64,000 bases of DNA from NCBI GenBank assembly GCA_016865015.1, contig CP018226.1, positions 527,001-591,000 on the forward strand, read 5' to 3'. The notes beneath the pieces were generated by a model that ran no database searches, was not told the DNA's origin, and was given only the letters and a program-made list of their open reading frames with translations. Of this stretch, positions 36,514-45,249 are shown in pieces (positions within the stretch are counted from its first letter, which is position 1; the number at the start of each line of letters is the position of its first letter). This stretch comes from Rhizobiales bacterium IMCC20636. Lineage in GTDB: Bacteria > Pseudomonadota > Alphaproteobacteria > Rhizobiales > GCA-2746425. The position numbers and the translations under genes were made by a program.

Positions 36514-37845
36514 TCAGGCGTCCAGAAGTGTCTCGGCACGGTCTATCACACGGTCCTGACCCAGGCTGGAATCCGGTGACAATGTTTGCAAAATGGCAGA
36601 CAGTTTCTCACGCCGGTCAGATGACATTTGATGAATCTCGGCAAAGCGTTTTGCCAGAGGATCATTGATATCAGCATGGGCTGAACTGCGCTGATGGATG
36701 AACACCAGCCAATAGGCGATCACATCATGGGCGCGGGGTGAGTGCAGGCCGGTTTTGTGTCGGTCGGCGATCACCGACAGGATGCGGACCGGCAGTTTCT
36801 GACTGCCATCGCCCGCGATCTGGGCCAGTTCGTGTTTCAGGGCAGGGTTGGCGAAGCGCTCGATCAACTGGTCGCAATAGTCAACGGTACTGGATTGGAT
36901 GGATGCAGGTAACGTGGCGGCGGCTTCCAGCATCAAGTCTTCAACTGCTTTGCGCAGCACGGCATCGGCAATGGCCTCGTGAACATAGACATGGCCGGTG
37001 TAAAGACCGGCATAGGCGAGGAATGAATGTGGGCCGTTCAGGAGCCGCAATTTTCGGTGCTCGAACGGGGCAACATCGTCGACGAACTGCGCTCCGACCT
37101 GATCCCAGGCAGGATGCGCGGTAGCAAAATCATCTTCAATGATCCATTCTGAAAACAGTTCGGTTGCAACGGGCGCCTGATCTGCCCAGCCGGTTTTCTG
37201 CTCAACCTCATGCCGCAAGGCGTCGGTGGTTGCCGGTGTGATGCGGTCGACCATGGTGCCGGGAAAGGTGACAGACGCGGCCAGCCAGTCGGCAAGGCCG
37301 AGACCAGCTTGCTGGTTGAACTCCAGCACCAGTCTTTTCAGGGTGGCACCATTATTCGACAGATTGTCACAGCTGATGATGGTGATCGGTGCGCCATGTG
37401 TCTGGTGTCGTATTTGCAGACCGAATGCCAGAAAGCCAATCGCTGTCAAAGGCTGGCCGCCAGCCAGTTCGGACGCGATGTCAGGGTTCTGGGTGTTGAG
37501 ATGCCCCGTTGCCGCATCACTGTGATAGCCTTTTTCAGTGATTGTCAGGCTGACGATTGCTGTGTCCGGGTCGGCTATCAAATCAATCACGGCTTGCGGA
37601 TTTTCCGGACCGACCAGAATCTGGTCGATGACGGAAATGCGCTGATACTGCGTGTCTGAAACGCTGTTGATGACCAAAGTATAATCAAAGTCCTGCGGTG
37701 CCAGACTGTCCCGTGCGGTGCTGCTTTTCAGCGACACGCCGGTAATTGTCCAGGCTTCACCGCCTCGGGCATTGGCGTGATGGGTGTACCAGGCCTGATG
37801 TGCCCGGTGAAAGTTGCCCGGACCGAGATGCAGGATGCGTTTCAT
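36514..37845 (-). CDS. uxuB: Mannitol dehydrogenase family protein, probable D-mannonate oxidoreductase (fructuronate reductase)
   Basis: 443 residues of the long-chain polyol dehydrogenase family. The NAD-binding start HLGPGNFHRAHQAWYTHH is near residue 6, the catalytic KLRLLNGPHSFLAYAG segment near 258. The enzyme reduces fructuronate to mannonate with NADH. ATG 37845 sits 1 nt after the uxaC stop, and an ATG further upstream lies inside uxaC. With uxaC and the divergent uxuA it completes glucuronate to 2-keto-3-deoxygluconate. A mannitol or other polyol dehydrogenase role is the less likely alternative. Confidence 0.88.
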   Translation of the reverse strand: MKRILHLGPGNFHRAHQAWYTHHANARGGEAWTITGVSLKSSTARDSLAPQDFDYTLVINSVSDTQYQRISVIDQILVGPENPQAVIDLIADPDTAIVSLTITEKGYHSDAATGHLNTQNPDIASELAGGQPLTAIGFLAFGLQIRHQTHGAPITIISCDNLSNNGATLKRLVLEFNQQAGLGLADWLAASVTFPGTMVDRITPATTDALRHEVEQKTGWADQAPVATELFSEWIIEDDFATAHPAWDQVGAQFVDDVAPFEHRKLRLLNGPHSFLAYAGLYTGHVYVHEAIADAVLRKAVEDLMLEAAATLPASIQSSTVDYCDQLIERFANPALKHELAQIAGDGSQKLPVRILSVIADRHKTGLHSPRAHDVIAYWLVFIHQRSSAHADINDPLAKRFAEIHQMSSDRREKLSAILQTLSPDSSLGQDRVIDRAETLLDA

Positions 37846-37846
37846 A

Positions 37847-39238
37847 TTATTTGGTTCCAAGGCGATAGGCATCAACCGCCAGATCCCTTGTCAGAAGGCG
37901 GGCAATTTCCAATGCATCAGAGGTTCCGAACAGGCCCCGAGAGATTTGCGTATCAAGATGCAGCGCAACGCCGCGCCGCCACAAATCATGGCGTGCCGGT
38001 ATGGACAGAAAAGCACGTGTATCATCGTTGAAGCCGGCGAGATTCCAGTAACCCGCAGTCTCGACCACAGCGTCAAAATAACGCGCAATGCCGTTGAGAC
38101 TGTCATGGAACCACCAGGGCGGCCCCAGACGCAGGCACGGCCAATGACCTGCCATGGGGGCCAGTTCGCGGGCATAGGTTGTCTCATCCAGTGTAAACAG
38201 AATGATGGTCAGATCGGGATTGTTGCCAACCTTGTTGAGCAAAGGTTGAAGGCCCCGGACCCAATCCACGGCGATTGGAATATCTGCGCCCATATCATTG
38301 CCAAAACGCTGAAAAATAGCGTCGTTTGTGGAGCGATAACTGCCGGCGTGAATCTGCATGACGAGGCCGTCATCGATCGACATCAAAGCCATTTCGGTGA
38401 GCATGCGCCCGTAGAACTGTGTCGCTTCCCTGTGGCCCAGCGGCGCGTTTAGTGCTTTTTGCAGCAGGGCCTGCATGTCTGTATCGGACACGTGTTCAGT
38501 ATGGATTTCGGTAATGGCATGATCGGTAGCCGTGGCTCCGGCGGCTTTGAAGGCGGCCCTGCGTTGCCGCAGTGCGTTCAGATAATCAGGGAAGGATGCG
38601 GTGTCTTCTCCGGTTAACTCGGCCAGTTTCTTCATATGGGAAATGAAGTCGGGAGATGCGGGATTGAGCACAGTATCGGGACGGAAGGTGGGGACAATGC
38701 GCCCCTGCCAATCGCTGTTTGCGATAGTCGCGTGGTCTTCCAGTGTGTCCAGGGCGCCATCTGTTGTCGCCAGCACTTCCATGCCGAAGCTTTCAAACAA
38801 GGCTCTGGGCAGAAATTCCGGCGTTTTCAGCTTTGCATCAATCAGATCGTAATAGGCATTGGCCGATTTCGGCGTCAAAGCTTCGGTTATGCCGAAGACA
38901 TTGGCAAATGTGTGCTCAAGCCATTGTCGACTCGGGGTGCCGAGAAAGCGGTCCCAGTGATCGGCAAAGATCTTGAAGATCTGTCGTGGATCGCGCTCTT
39001 CTGCGGTTGTTCCAACGCCAAGGCTTTCCAGCGAAATGCCCTGGCTGTAGAGCATGCGAAACACGTAGTGATCCGGAATGATCAGCAACTCAGCCGGGTC
39101 GGGAAACGGGGTGTTGCCGGCAAACCAGGAAGGATCGCAATGGCCATGAGGCGACACAATCGGGATATTACGAATGGTCTGGTAGATGGTGTCAGCTTTG
39201 GCCGGCAGATGGATTGTGCCCATGGGTGTATTGGTCAT
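37847..39238 (-). CDS. uxaC: Glucuronate (uronate) isomerase
   Basis: A 463-residue amidohydrolase-fold isomerase of normal length. The zinc-site start IVSPHGHCDPSWFAGN is near 27-42, LFESFGMEVLATTDGALDTLEDH near 150, and QIHAGSYRSTND near 300 has another metal-site His. It isomerises D-glucuronate to D-fructuronate (and galacturonate to tagaturonate). It overlaps the GntR gene by 4 nt upstream and is followed 1 nt later by uxuB. The gene order gntR-uxaC-uxuB-nagK-nagA suggests breakdown of oligosaccharides that contain both uronic acid and GlcNAc; that link is inference. Confidence 0.94.
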   Translation of the reverse strand: MTNTPMGTIHLPAKADTIYQTIRNIPIVSPHGHCDPSWFAGNTPFPDPAELLIIPDHYVFRMLYSQGISLESLGVGTTAEERDPRQIFKIFADHWDRFLGTPSRQWLEHTFANVFGITEALTPKSANAYYDLIDAKLKTPEFLPRALFESFGMEVLATTDGALDTLEDHATIANSDWQGRIVPTFRPDTVLNPASPDFISHMKKLAELTGEDTASFPDYLNALRQRRAAFKAAGATATDHAITEIHTEHVSDTDMQALLQKALNAPLGHREATQFYGRMLTEMALMSIDDGLVMQIHAGSYRSTNDAIFQRFGNDMGADIPIAVDWVRGLQPLLNKVGNNPDLTIILFTLDETTYARELAPMAGHWPCLRLGPPWWFHDSLNGIARYFDAVVETAGYWNLAGFNDDTRAFLSIPARHDLWRRGVALHLDTQISRGLFGTSDALEIARLLTRDLAVDAYRLGTK

Positions 39239-40002
39239 GAAGGGGTCCGTATTACAGCGTCTGGTTCAAAATAGTGGCTATGCGTCTGCTCCAGCCCGGA
39301 GAGGGTGTCGAGCACTGTATTCATGTGTCGCCTGGTCAGTTCGATTGCTGTCTCTTTATTTTGGTCGAGAATGAGGGTGAGCAGGTTCTGGTGATCCTGT
39401 AGCAGGCTTTTCTGGTGGGATTTACTGCGTAGAGCGAGAACACGGAGCCGATCAAGAAGAATTTTTTCCCGCTTCAAGACATCGGCGACGCGTGGAAACT
39501 GAGTGGCGCGTGCCAGCGTCAGGTGAAAGTCATCGTCGAGATGGCGGAATTCCTGATTGTCGCGGCGCTTGATGGCCTTTTTCTGGCGTTTCAAATTGTC
39601 GTGGAGACTGGCTGTAAAGGCGTCTGGCAGACCGGTATCACAAAGGTGACCGACCGTGGCAACTTCCAGAGCTTCGCGCATGAAACGTGCTTCCAGTATC
39701 TTGCGCCTTTGCAGCTTGGTTACAAAATTGCCCCGGCTGGGCTGAGTTGTCACCAATTGTGCTTCACGTAATTTTTGCAATGCTTCGCGAACAGGTGTGC
39801 GGCTTGAGCCAAATTTGCTGGCGATATCGGCTTCGGAAATGGCCTGGCCGGGCGGCAGTTCCATGGTCAGAATCATGGCCTGAAGAACGTCGAATATCTG
39901 ATTTCCGGCGGGCAGTGCCGGGTTGATCTCAGGGAAGCGCAACTCCGGCTGTTTTGCCTCCAGTGTTTCTTCCAACAGTGAAACTTCGGTTTGCTGCGCC
40001 AT
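39235..40002 (-). CDS. GntR/FadR-family regulator of the hexuronate genes
   Basis: 255 residues. The winged helix-turn-helix lies at about 40-105 (MELPPGQAISEADIASKF, SSRTPVREALQKLREAQLV), followed by an FCD domain (RFMREALEVATVG, DDDFHLTLARAT, DHQNLLTLI). ATG 40002 follows AGGGGAT; the start at 40056 would begin inside the operator. It is the first gene of the leftward hexuronate operon, divergent from the Gfo/Idh-uxuA operon, with a strong palindrome between them. Its role resembles UxuR/ExuR-type control by a hexuronate intermediate. Confidence 0.92.
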   Translation of the reverse strand: MAQQTEVSLLEETLEAKQPELRFPEINPALPAGNQIFDVLQAMILTMELPPGQAISEADIASKFGSSRTPVREALQKLREAQLVTTQPSRGNFVTKLQRRKILEARFMREALEVATVGHLCDTGLPDAFTASLHDNLKRQKKAIKRRDNQEFRHLDDDFHLTLARATQFPRVADVLKREKILLDRLRVLALRSKSHQKSLLQDHQNLLTLILDQNKETAIELTRRHMNTVLDTLSGLEQTHSHYFEPDAVIRTPS

Positions 40003-40025
40003 GGTCTCTATCCCCTTGTGCGCAG

Positions 40026-40065
40026 CCAGTATACCGGTATACAAATTTTTTCTCAACCGGTATGC
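40026..40065. promoter_or_regulatory. Candidate operator of the hexuronate GntR regulator
   Basis: The core is GTATACCGGTATAC (40029-40042), a perfect 14-bp palindrome. A larger inverted pair encloses it: CCAGTATACCGG on the left and CCGGTATGCTGG on the right match at 11 of 12 positions when inverted, and ACCGGTAT occurs in both arms. It lies just upstream of the gntR ATG in the 141-nt divergent region, so binding would affect both operons. Confidence 0.75.
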
Positions 40066-40143
40066 TGGAAGCGTGCTGTTTGCTATTCAGGCTCTGCGGT
40101 GGCGTGTTTTTCCGTGTTGAGCGTTTGGTTTTGGAGGTTTGCG

Positions 40144-41196
40144 ATGAATTTGGCCATGATCGGTCTGGGTATGGTGGCGGCAACGCATCTGAATGCCATC
40201 AAAGCAAGCAATAAAGATCTGACATTGCGCGGCGTCTGCAGCCGGGATGCGGGAAAAGCTGCTGCCTTTATTGCCACCCATATGCCCGATGATGCTGATC
40301 ATGTGAGGATTTACTCATCAGTCGATGAGATTGCTGCCGATTCCGAGATTGATTTCGTGATTGTGGCGACGCCGCCCAATGCGCGGGCAGATATCATCCG
40401 CAAGCTGGCAGCTGCTGGCAAACATATTTTGCTGGAGAAGCCGATTGAGCGGGATTGGAAAGCCGCCGCTGAGATTGTCGCGCAGTGTGAGGCGGCCGGG
40501 GTGACCCTTGGTGTCGTGTTTCAGCACCGTGCGCGGGATGTGTCTCAAAAGCTCCACGCGCTTCTTGCGTCCGGCGATACGGGTCCAATTCGCGTGGTTG
40601 AAATTGTTGTGCCGTGGTGGCGTCCGCAATCCTATTATGACGAGCCGGGGCGGGGCACCTATGAGCGCGACGGCGGCGGTGTTCTGATTTCACAGGCGAT
40701 CCACACCATGGATCTGGCGCTGTCTTTCACAGGTGGTGTCGAAAAAGTCCAGGCGATGGCGCGCACCAGCGCGCTGCATAAAATGGAGGCAGAGGATTTT
40801 GTCACTGCCGGTCTGGAATTTGAAAGCGGGGCTATCGGATCATTGACGGCCAGTACAGCATTCTTTCCCGGATCAGCGGAATCCATCACCCTGCATTGTG
40901 AGCATGTCTCAGTTTGCCTGAAATCCGGGAAACTCGATCTGCTCTGGCACGACGGCCGCACAGAAACTATTGGCGAAGACATGGCCAGTGGTGGCGGCGC
41001 CGATCCGATGGCTTTCACGCATGAATGGCATCAGGGTGTGATTGAAGATTTTGCCGAGGCATTGCGCAGCGGTAAACCACCATTGGCACCCGGGCGCGAG
41101 GCGCTGTTGGTGCATCGCCTGATCGATGCTCTTGTTCTGTCGTCTCGCGAGGAACGCGCTGTCACTCTGTCTGAACTGGATAATATCAATGACTGA
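40144..41196 (+). CDS. Gfo/Idh/MocA-family oxidoreductase (first)
   Basis: 350 residues. The Rossmann start MIGLGMVAATHLNAI is at about 5-19, the family Lys in ILLEKPIE near 98, and the substrate-domain segment GGGVLISQAIHTMDLALSFTG near 178-198 has the catalytic-type His. GGAGG precedes the ATG. It is an NAD(P)-dependent sugar or sugar-acid dehydrogenase of unknown substrate. It overlaps the next oxidoreductase gene by 8 nt and is cotranscribed with uxuA, so it may oxidise a uronate or a related sugar feeding the mannonate step. Confidence 0.9.
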   Translation: MNLAMIGLGMVAATHLNAIKASNKDLTLRGVCSRDAGKAAAFIATHMPDDADHVRIYSSVDEIAADSEIDFVIVATPPNARADIIRKLAAAGKHILLEKPIERDWKAAAEIVAQCEAAGVTLGVVFQHRARDVSQKLHALLASGDTGPIRVVEIVVPWWRPQSYYDEPGRGTYERDGGGVLISQAIHTMDLALSFTGGVEKVQAMARTSALHKMEAEDFVTAGLEFESGAIGSLTASTAFFPGSAESITLHCEHVSVCLKSGKLDLLWHDGRTETIGEDMASGGGADPMAFTHEWHQGVIEDFAEALRSGKPPLAPGREALLVHRLIDALVLSSREERAVTLSELDNIND

Positions 41197-42229
41197 TCCC
41201 ATTCGCTTTGCCGCTATTGGTCTCGATCACCGGCACATTTATGGCATGGTCCAGAATATGCTGGATGTCGGTTGTGAATTTGCAGGCTGGTGGACCGATG
41301 GCGAGCCGCCGACCCTGCCGGGGTTTATCAAGCGGTTTCCTGATGCAGAGCGTTTCACCCAGCGTTCCGAACTCATGGAAGACCGGTCTATTGATCTTTT
41401 TCTGATCGCGACAGTTCCTGTGGATCGCGCTGCGCTTGCCGTAGAAGCAATGAAACACGGCAAGGATGTCATGCTCGACAAGCCGGGCTGCATCAGTCTT
41501 GACCAACTTGCTGACATCAAAGCCACTGTGGCTGAAACAGGGCGCATCTGGTCGGTGGATTTTTCAGAACGCTTTGAAGTTGCCAGCGTCACCAAGGCCG
41601 CCGAACTGGTGCAGGCGGGGGCGATTGGCCGGGTGATACAAACGGTCGGGCTTGGTCCGCATCGGCTCAATCGGCCGACACGGCCGGACTGGTTTTTCAA
41701 ACGCGAAAAATATGGTGGCATCCTGTGTGATATTGCATCGCATCAAATCGATCAGTTCTTGTATTTCACCGGCTCCGATGATGCCGAGGTGACACTTGCC
41801 ACGGCAGCCAATTATGCAAATCCGGATGATCCGGGATTGCAGGATTTTGGCGAGATTGCACTGCGCAGCGCTCATGGTCATGGCTATATTCGGGTTGACT
41901 GGTACACGCCGGACGCGCTGCCCAACTGGGGTGATGGCCGGCTGACCCTGCTGGGCACCGAAGGCTACATCGAGTTGCGCAAATATGTCGATGTGGCGCG
42001 GGACGATGGCATCGATCATCTTTATCTGGTGAATGGCAGTCGATGCGAGAAGATCGATTGTTCCGATGCGGGCTATCCCTATTTCCAAAATCTGGCCAAT
42101 GACATTCGCGCGCGCACGGAAACGGCGATGCCGCAGGCCCATGCCTTCAAGGTGATGGAACTGGCTTTGAAGGCGCAATTGATGGCCGATACGGTTCTGC
42201 CATTTTCTGCATCAACCTCCCAAAAGTAA
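41189..42229 (+). CDS. Gfo/Idh/MocA-family oxidoreductase (second)
   Basis: 346 residues. The N-terminal segment RFAAIGLDHRHIYGMVQNML replaces the usual GxGxxA loop with GLDHRHI, which is unusual. MLDKPGC near 92 has Asp instead of Glu before the Lys-Pro pair. KREKYGGILCDIASHQIDQFLYF near 170-192 is the substrate-domain His segment. It overlaps the first dehydrogenase gene by 8 nt and lies 15 nt before uxuA. It is only distantly similar to its neighbour, so this is a pair of distinct enzymes rather than a recent duplication. Confidence 0.88.
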   Translation: MTDPIRFAAIGLDHRHIYGMVQNMLDVGCEFAGWWTDGEPPTLPGFIKRFPDAERFTQRSELMEDRSIDLFLIATVPVDRAALAVEAMKHGKDVMLDKPGCISLDQLADIKATVAETGRIWSVDFSERFEVASVTKAAELVQAGAIGRVIQTVGLGPHRLNRPTRPDWFFKREKYGGILCDIASHQIDQFLYFTGSDDAEVTLATAANYANPDDPGLQDFGEIALRSAHGHGYIRVDWYTPDALPNWGDGRLTLLGTEGYIELRKYVDVARDDGIDHLYLVNGSRCEKIDCSDAGYPYFQNLANDIRARTETAMPQAHAFKVMELALKAQLMADTVLPFSASTSQK

Positions 42230-42244
42230 GAGAGAGACAAATTC

Positions 42245-43456
42245 ATGCTGCAAACCTGGCGCTGGTTTGGTCCTGTGGACCCCATTACGGTTGACGATAT
42301 GCTGCAGGTCGGAGTTGAGGGGGTTGTGACGGCCCTGTATCATCTGACGCCCGGAACTGTGTGGACAATTGCCGAGATTGAAAAGCGCCAAAGTGCGATT
42401 GCGACGCGGCGCAACGGGGCTGCATCCGGCCTGTTGTGGGATGTGGTGGAAAGTCTGCCGGTTTCTGAAGCCATCAAGACACAAACCGGCGATTACAAAA
42501 CCCATATTGAGAATTATCGCCAGTCGATGCGCAATCTGGCGGCCTGCGGATTGCAGACAATTTGCTACAATTTCATGCCGATCCTGGATTGGACACGCAC
42601 AGATCTGCGTGCACCGATGCCTCATGGCGGGACTGCCATGCGCTTTGACCTGCTCGAGTTTGCCACCTTTGATCTGTTCGTTCTGGAACGTGCTGGTGCT
42701 GCCGAGGATTATCCCGCAGATTTCGTGGATCGGGCCAGGCAATTGTTCGCAACCATGGATGACGAGCAGAAAACGGCCCTGCAGAATAATATTGTGGCTG
42801 GCCTGCCAGGCGCAAATGACAATTGGACCCTGGAAGATATCCGCAGCCTGCTGAAAACCTATCAGGGCATCTCAGCGGATCAGTTGCGCAAACATTTGAC
42901 GGATTTTCTGGCGGAAGTCGTGCCGCTGGCGGAAGAACTTGGGCTGCGCCTGTGCTGTCATCCTGATGATCCGCCCTTTCCCCTGATGGGCCTGCCGCGC
43001 ATCATGTCGACTGAAGCCGATTATGCGCATGTGATGAAGACTGTCGCCAGCCCGGCAAACGGCATCACCTTTTGCACCGGGTCGCTGGGCGTGGCCGAGA
43101 AATTTGATGGTGCCGGTTTTGTCGAGCGGCTTGGCAGCCATATTCATTTTGTCCATCTGCGCAATACAATGCGGACAGAGCCGAGGGTTCCGGGGCGCAG
43201 CAGCTTTTTTGAGGCGGCACATCTGGAAGGCAACACCGACATGGTGTCCGTGGTGAAAGCGCTGATGCGCGAACAGCAAATCCGCAAGTCTGCAGGCCGG
43301 GCAGACTGGCAAATTCCGATGCGTCCAGATCATGGACAGGAAATACTTCATGATATTGCCGCTGGTGGCATGCCGGGTTATCCGCTGCTTGGCCGGATGC
43401 GCGGATTGGCCGAGTTGCGGGGGATCATGGCGGCTTGCGCATCGCCTGAAAAGTAA
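42245..43456 (+). CDS. uxuA: Mannonate dehydratase
   Basis: 403 residues of the Xyl-isomerase-fold UxuA family. The start TWRWFGPVDPITVDDMLQVG and the segment VTALYHLTPGTVW are diagnostic. CCHPDDPPFPLMGLPRI near 240 and ITFCTGSLG near 280 hold metal-ligand residues, with HIHFVHLRN near 300 and RPDHG near 360. It dehydrates D-mannonate to 2-keto-3-deoxygluconate, completing the uxaC-uxuB-uxuA route encoded on both sides of the GntR operator. No KDG kinase or aldolase gene was recognised nearby. Confidence 0.94.
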   Translation: MLQTWRWFGPVDPITVDDMLQVGVEGVVTALYHLTPGTVWTIAEIEKRQSAIATRRNGAASGLLWDVVESLPVSEAIKTQTGDYKTHIENYRQSMRNLAACGLQTICYNFMPILDWTRTDLRAPMPHGGTAMRFDLLEFATFDLFVLERAGAAEDYPADFVDRARQLFATMDDEQKTALQNNIVAGLPGANDNWTLEDIRSLLKTYQGISADQLRKHLTDFLAEVVPLAEELGLRLCCHPDDPPFPLMGLPRIMSTEADYAHVMKTVASPANGITFCTGSLGVAEKFDGAGFVERLGSHIHFVHLRNTMRTEPRVPGRSSFFEAAHLEGNTDMVSVVKALMREQQIRKSAGRADWQIPMRPDHGQEILHDIAAGGMPGYPLLGRMRGLAELRGIMAACASPEK

Positions 43457-43587
43457 TCACTTATCGATTTCTGCCTCGGACATTCTGAATACCTCAGAAA
43501 ATTGTGAGAAAAACACAGTTCTCAAACCCTGCATTTCCGCGGGCTTTGCGCGCAAAATTGAGGTCGCCAAACCGGTTTTCACTCAGA

Positions 43588-43624
43588 TGAATGGTTTCTG
43601 AACAGCTGGTTCAGGGATGGTTCG
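43588..43624. promoter_or_regulatory. Curlin-box 1 (double 11-bp-phased dyad)
   Basis: Half-sites TGAAT (43588), TGAAC (43599), GGTTC (43608) and GGTTC (43619), each pair spaced 11 bp and the pairs inverted about one centre. The spacers differ from copies 2-5 but the half-sites and phasing are kept. GTTC-N7-GTTC is intact; the left pair is GAAT-N7-GAAC. It ends 75 bp before the first curlin gene. Confidence 0.7.
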
Positions 43625-43698
43625 GACGCGCTCTCCTAAACCTTATTCATCGTCAAGCAGACGACGTTGATTAAAGATTTTAACTCAGGAGAGAAACC

Positions 43699-44130
43699 AT
43701 GAAACGCCTTACCCTTATCGCAACAGCAGTCGCACTCGTCACCAGCTTTTCCGCCCCCGCAATGGCCAATGGCATCAACATCGAACAGTTTGGCTTCGGC
43801 AATGCTGCCGGTGGTGGCCAGATGGGTGCCGGTAATATGATCGGTGTCTTTCAAAATGGTGCCTTCAACAACTCCATCACCGAACAGTTCGGCCATGGCA
43901 ATGTGGCAGCTACCGGTCAGGAAGGCTTCAACAACGCAGCAGACACAGTTCAGTTTGGCAATGGCAACCAGGCTGGTGTTGGCCAGTTCGGCAACAACCA
44001 CACATCAGTCCTGACACAGGATGGCAATGGCAACATCGCAGCTGGTGTTCAGGTCGGTAACAACTGCGCGGCCAATGTGGCCCAGAACGGCAGCGGCAAT
44101 GTCGCAGCCTTTGTCCAGACCTGCCCATAA
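43699..44130 (+). CDS. Curlin-repeat protein 1 (CsgA/CsgB-like)
   Basis: 143 residues: signal peptide 1-23 (cleavage after AMA) and a mature part built wholly of Q-x-G-x-x-N units with an exact 11-residue period (Gln at 30, 41, 52, 63, 74, 85, 96, 107, 118, 129, 140). This is the spacing of curli subunits, whose 22-residue repeats form stacked beta-strand-turn-beta-strand coils. The expected product is a secreted amyloid fibre subunit. Cys123 and Cys142 occupy ladder positions near the C-terminus. AGGAGAG precedes the ATG. Unlike copies 2-4 it has no CsgH-like partner: a strong terminator follows directly. It carries VAQNG where copies 2-4 have VGQSG or VGQTG. Confidence 0.85.
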   Translation: MKRLTLIATAVALVTSFSAPAMANGINIEQFGFGNAAGGGQMGAGNMIGVFQNGAFNNSITEQFGHGNVAATGQEGFNNAADTVQFGNGNQAGVGQFGNNHTSVLTQDGNGNIAAGVQVGNNCAANVAQNGSGNVAAFVQTCP

Positions 44131-44157
44131 ATTCAAGCAGATCACTTCAAACAGTTT

Positions 44158-44201
44158 GATGAGCCGGGACGTCAGAAGACGCCCGGCCATCCTGCTTTTT
44201 A
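44158..44201 (+). terminator. Rho-independent terminator after curlin gene 1
   Basis: A stem formed by GATG-A-GCCGGG-A-CGTC and GACG-CCCGGC-C-ATC around an AGAA loop (44158-44190), then CTGCTTTTT. The related hairpins after curlin copies 2 and 4 lack the long T-run. Confidence 0.8.
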
Positions 44202-44667
44202 TCCGCTGAGTATTTGGGCGGATTTCAATTTAGGCATTCTGCAGGTTCTTTCGGGGCCGTGCCAGAACGACGCATACGACGCGCCTGAGGATACAATCCG
44301 CGAGACGCGCACTTCAATTGTTGTGGCCATCACCAGCTCCGAGCTTTCGCGGTTTGAGGCAGCTTCCGGAGCAAACCCAATCCACTTCCATCGCGACATT
44401 CCAGATGCGGATGGACATGTTTCCCACTCCCTGACATCCCCTATCTGGCGCCCGACAATGTGCTGGACATTCTGGATCTGACCGGAAAGCTCATGGGTTG
44501 TGCGGACAAGCGCGCGCAGAAGCTGATTTGGTCCTGAAGTAACACGGTTTTATTATCGCGATCAGATTTGATCGTCTGCAGATACCCCGCCACACTGATC
44601 TTGTTGAACGCGACCTACATGAGTTCTGGCGCTGCGTAGCCTGTAGACTCCTCCCCCTCAATTTGAC
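44202..44667. other. Gene-poor stretch, possibly decayed coding sequence
   Basis: No gene with a start, ribosome site and recognisable product is seen. One forward frame stays open without a start codon from about 44197 to the TGA at 44478, and a second frame nearby reads IPYLAPDNVLDILDLTGKLMG before a TGA at about 44534. The composition resembles coding sequence, so this may be a frameshifted relic. Short minus-strand frames (44199-44399, 44491-44730) are judged chance. Confidence 0.35.
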
Positions 44668-44704
44668 TGAACGCAAGATGAACAACCGGTTCCAAAATGG
44701 TTCA
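44668..44704. promoter_or_regulatory. Curlin-box 2 (double 11-bp-phased dyad)
   Basis: TGAAC at 44668 and 44679, GGTTC at 44688 and 44699, then A. All four half-sites are symmetric about base 44686. It contains GAAC-N7-GAAC and GTTC-N7-GTTC, each matching the alphaproteobacterial LexA box. The end is 88 bp from the ATG of curlin gene 2. Confidence 0.75.
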
Positions 44705-44791
44705 GGCGGGGTGGGGCATGGTGTCTTCATCGAAACGCAATGACGCGGCTTCGAACCAGATCAAAAACAAATTTATCGAGGAAACAGACCC

Positions 44792-45223
44792 ATGAAACGC
44801 CTTACAATCATCGCAACAGCAGTCGCACTCGTCACCAGCTTCTCCGCCCCGGTTATGGCCAATGGAGTGAGCATTGAACAATTTGGCTTCGGCAATGCCG
44901 CCGGTGGTGGCCAGGTTGGCACAGGAAACCTGCTCGGTGTCTTCCAGGACGGTGCCTTCAACAACTCCATCACCGAACAGTTCGGCCATGGCAATGTGGC
45001 TGCAACCGGACAGAGCGGTTTCAACAACGCATCTGACACAGTGCAGAACGGCAATGGCAACCAGGCCGGTGTTGGCCAGTTTGGCAATAACCACACTTCA
45101 GTCCTGACACAGGACGGCAATGGCAACATCGCAGCCGGTGTTCAGGTTGGTAACAACTGCAGCGCAAATGTCGGCCAGTCCGGCAGTGGCAATGTCGCAG
45201 CCTTCGTTCAGGCTTGCCCATAA
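44792..45223 (+). CDS. Curlin-repeat protein 2
   Basis: 143 residues: signal peptide 1-23 (cleavage after VMA) and ten Q-x-G-x-x-N strand units plus a terminal partial unit, all with an 11-residue period. It differs from copy 3 (53271) at only two positions, S124/N and S130/T. Cys123 replaces the Asn of unit 9, and Cys142 replaces the Gly of unit 11. GAGGAAAC precedes the ATG. A hairpin and then a CsgH-like gene follow 87 nt downstream. It is probably a major fibre subunit, secreted through an outer-membrane curli pore encoded elsewhere. Confidence 0.87.
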   Translation: MKRLTIIATAVALVTSFSAPVMANGVSIEQFGFGNAAGGGQVGTGNLLGVFQDGAFNNSITEQFGHGNVAATGQSGFNNASDTVQNGNGNQAGVGQFGNNHTSVLTQDGNGNIAAGVQVGNNCSANVGQSGSGNVAAFVQACP

Positions 45224-45249
45224 GCTTCGATCAAATACTTCAACAGTTT

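Noticed and set aside
40026-40065. Phage attachment site or integrase target at the palindrome
   Set aside because: No integrase, tRNA or flanking repeat is present; it lies in a divergent GntR promoter region.
43780-44130. 33-bp periodic repeats in the curlin genes taken as a CRISPR array or minisatellite
   Set aside because: The period is 11 codons and encodes the Q-x-G-x-x-N ladder; there are no constant repeats with unique spacers.
44491-44730. 79-residue minus-strand frame across curlin-box 2
   Set aside because: No ribosome site or family. It overlaps the conserved regulatory dyad.
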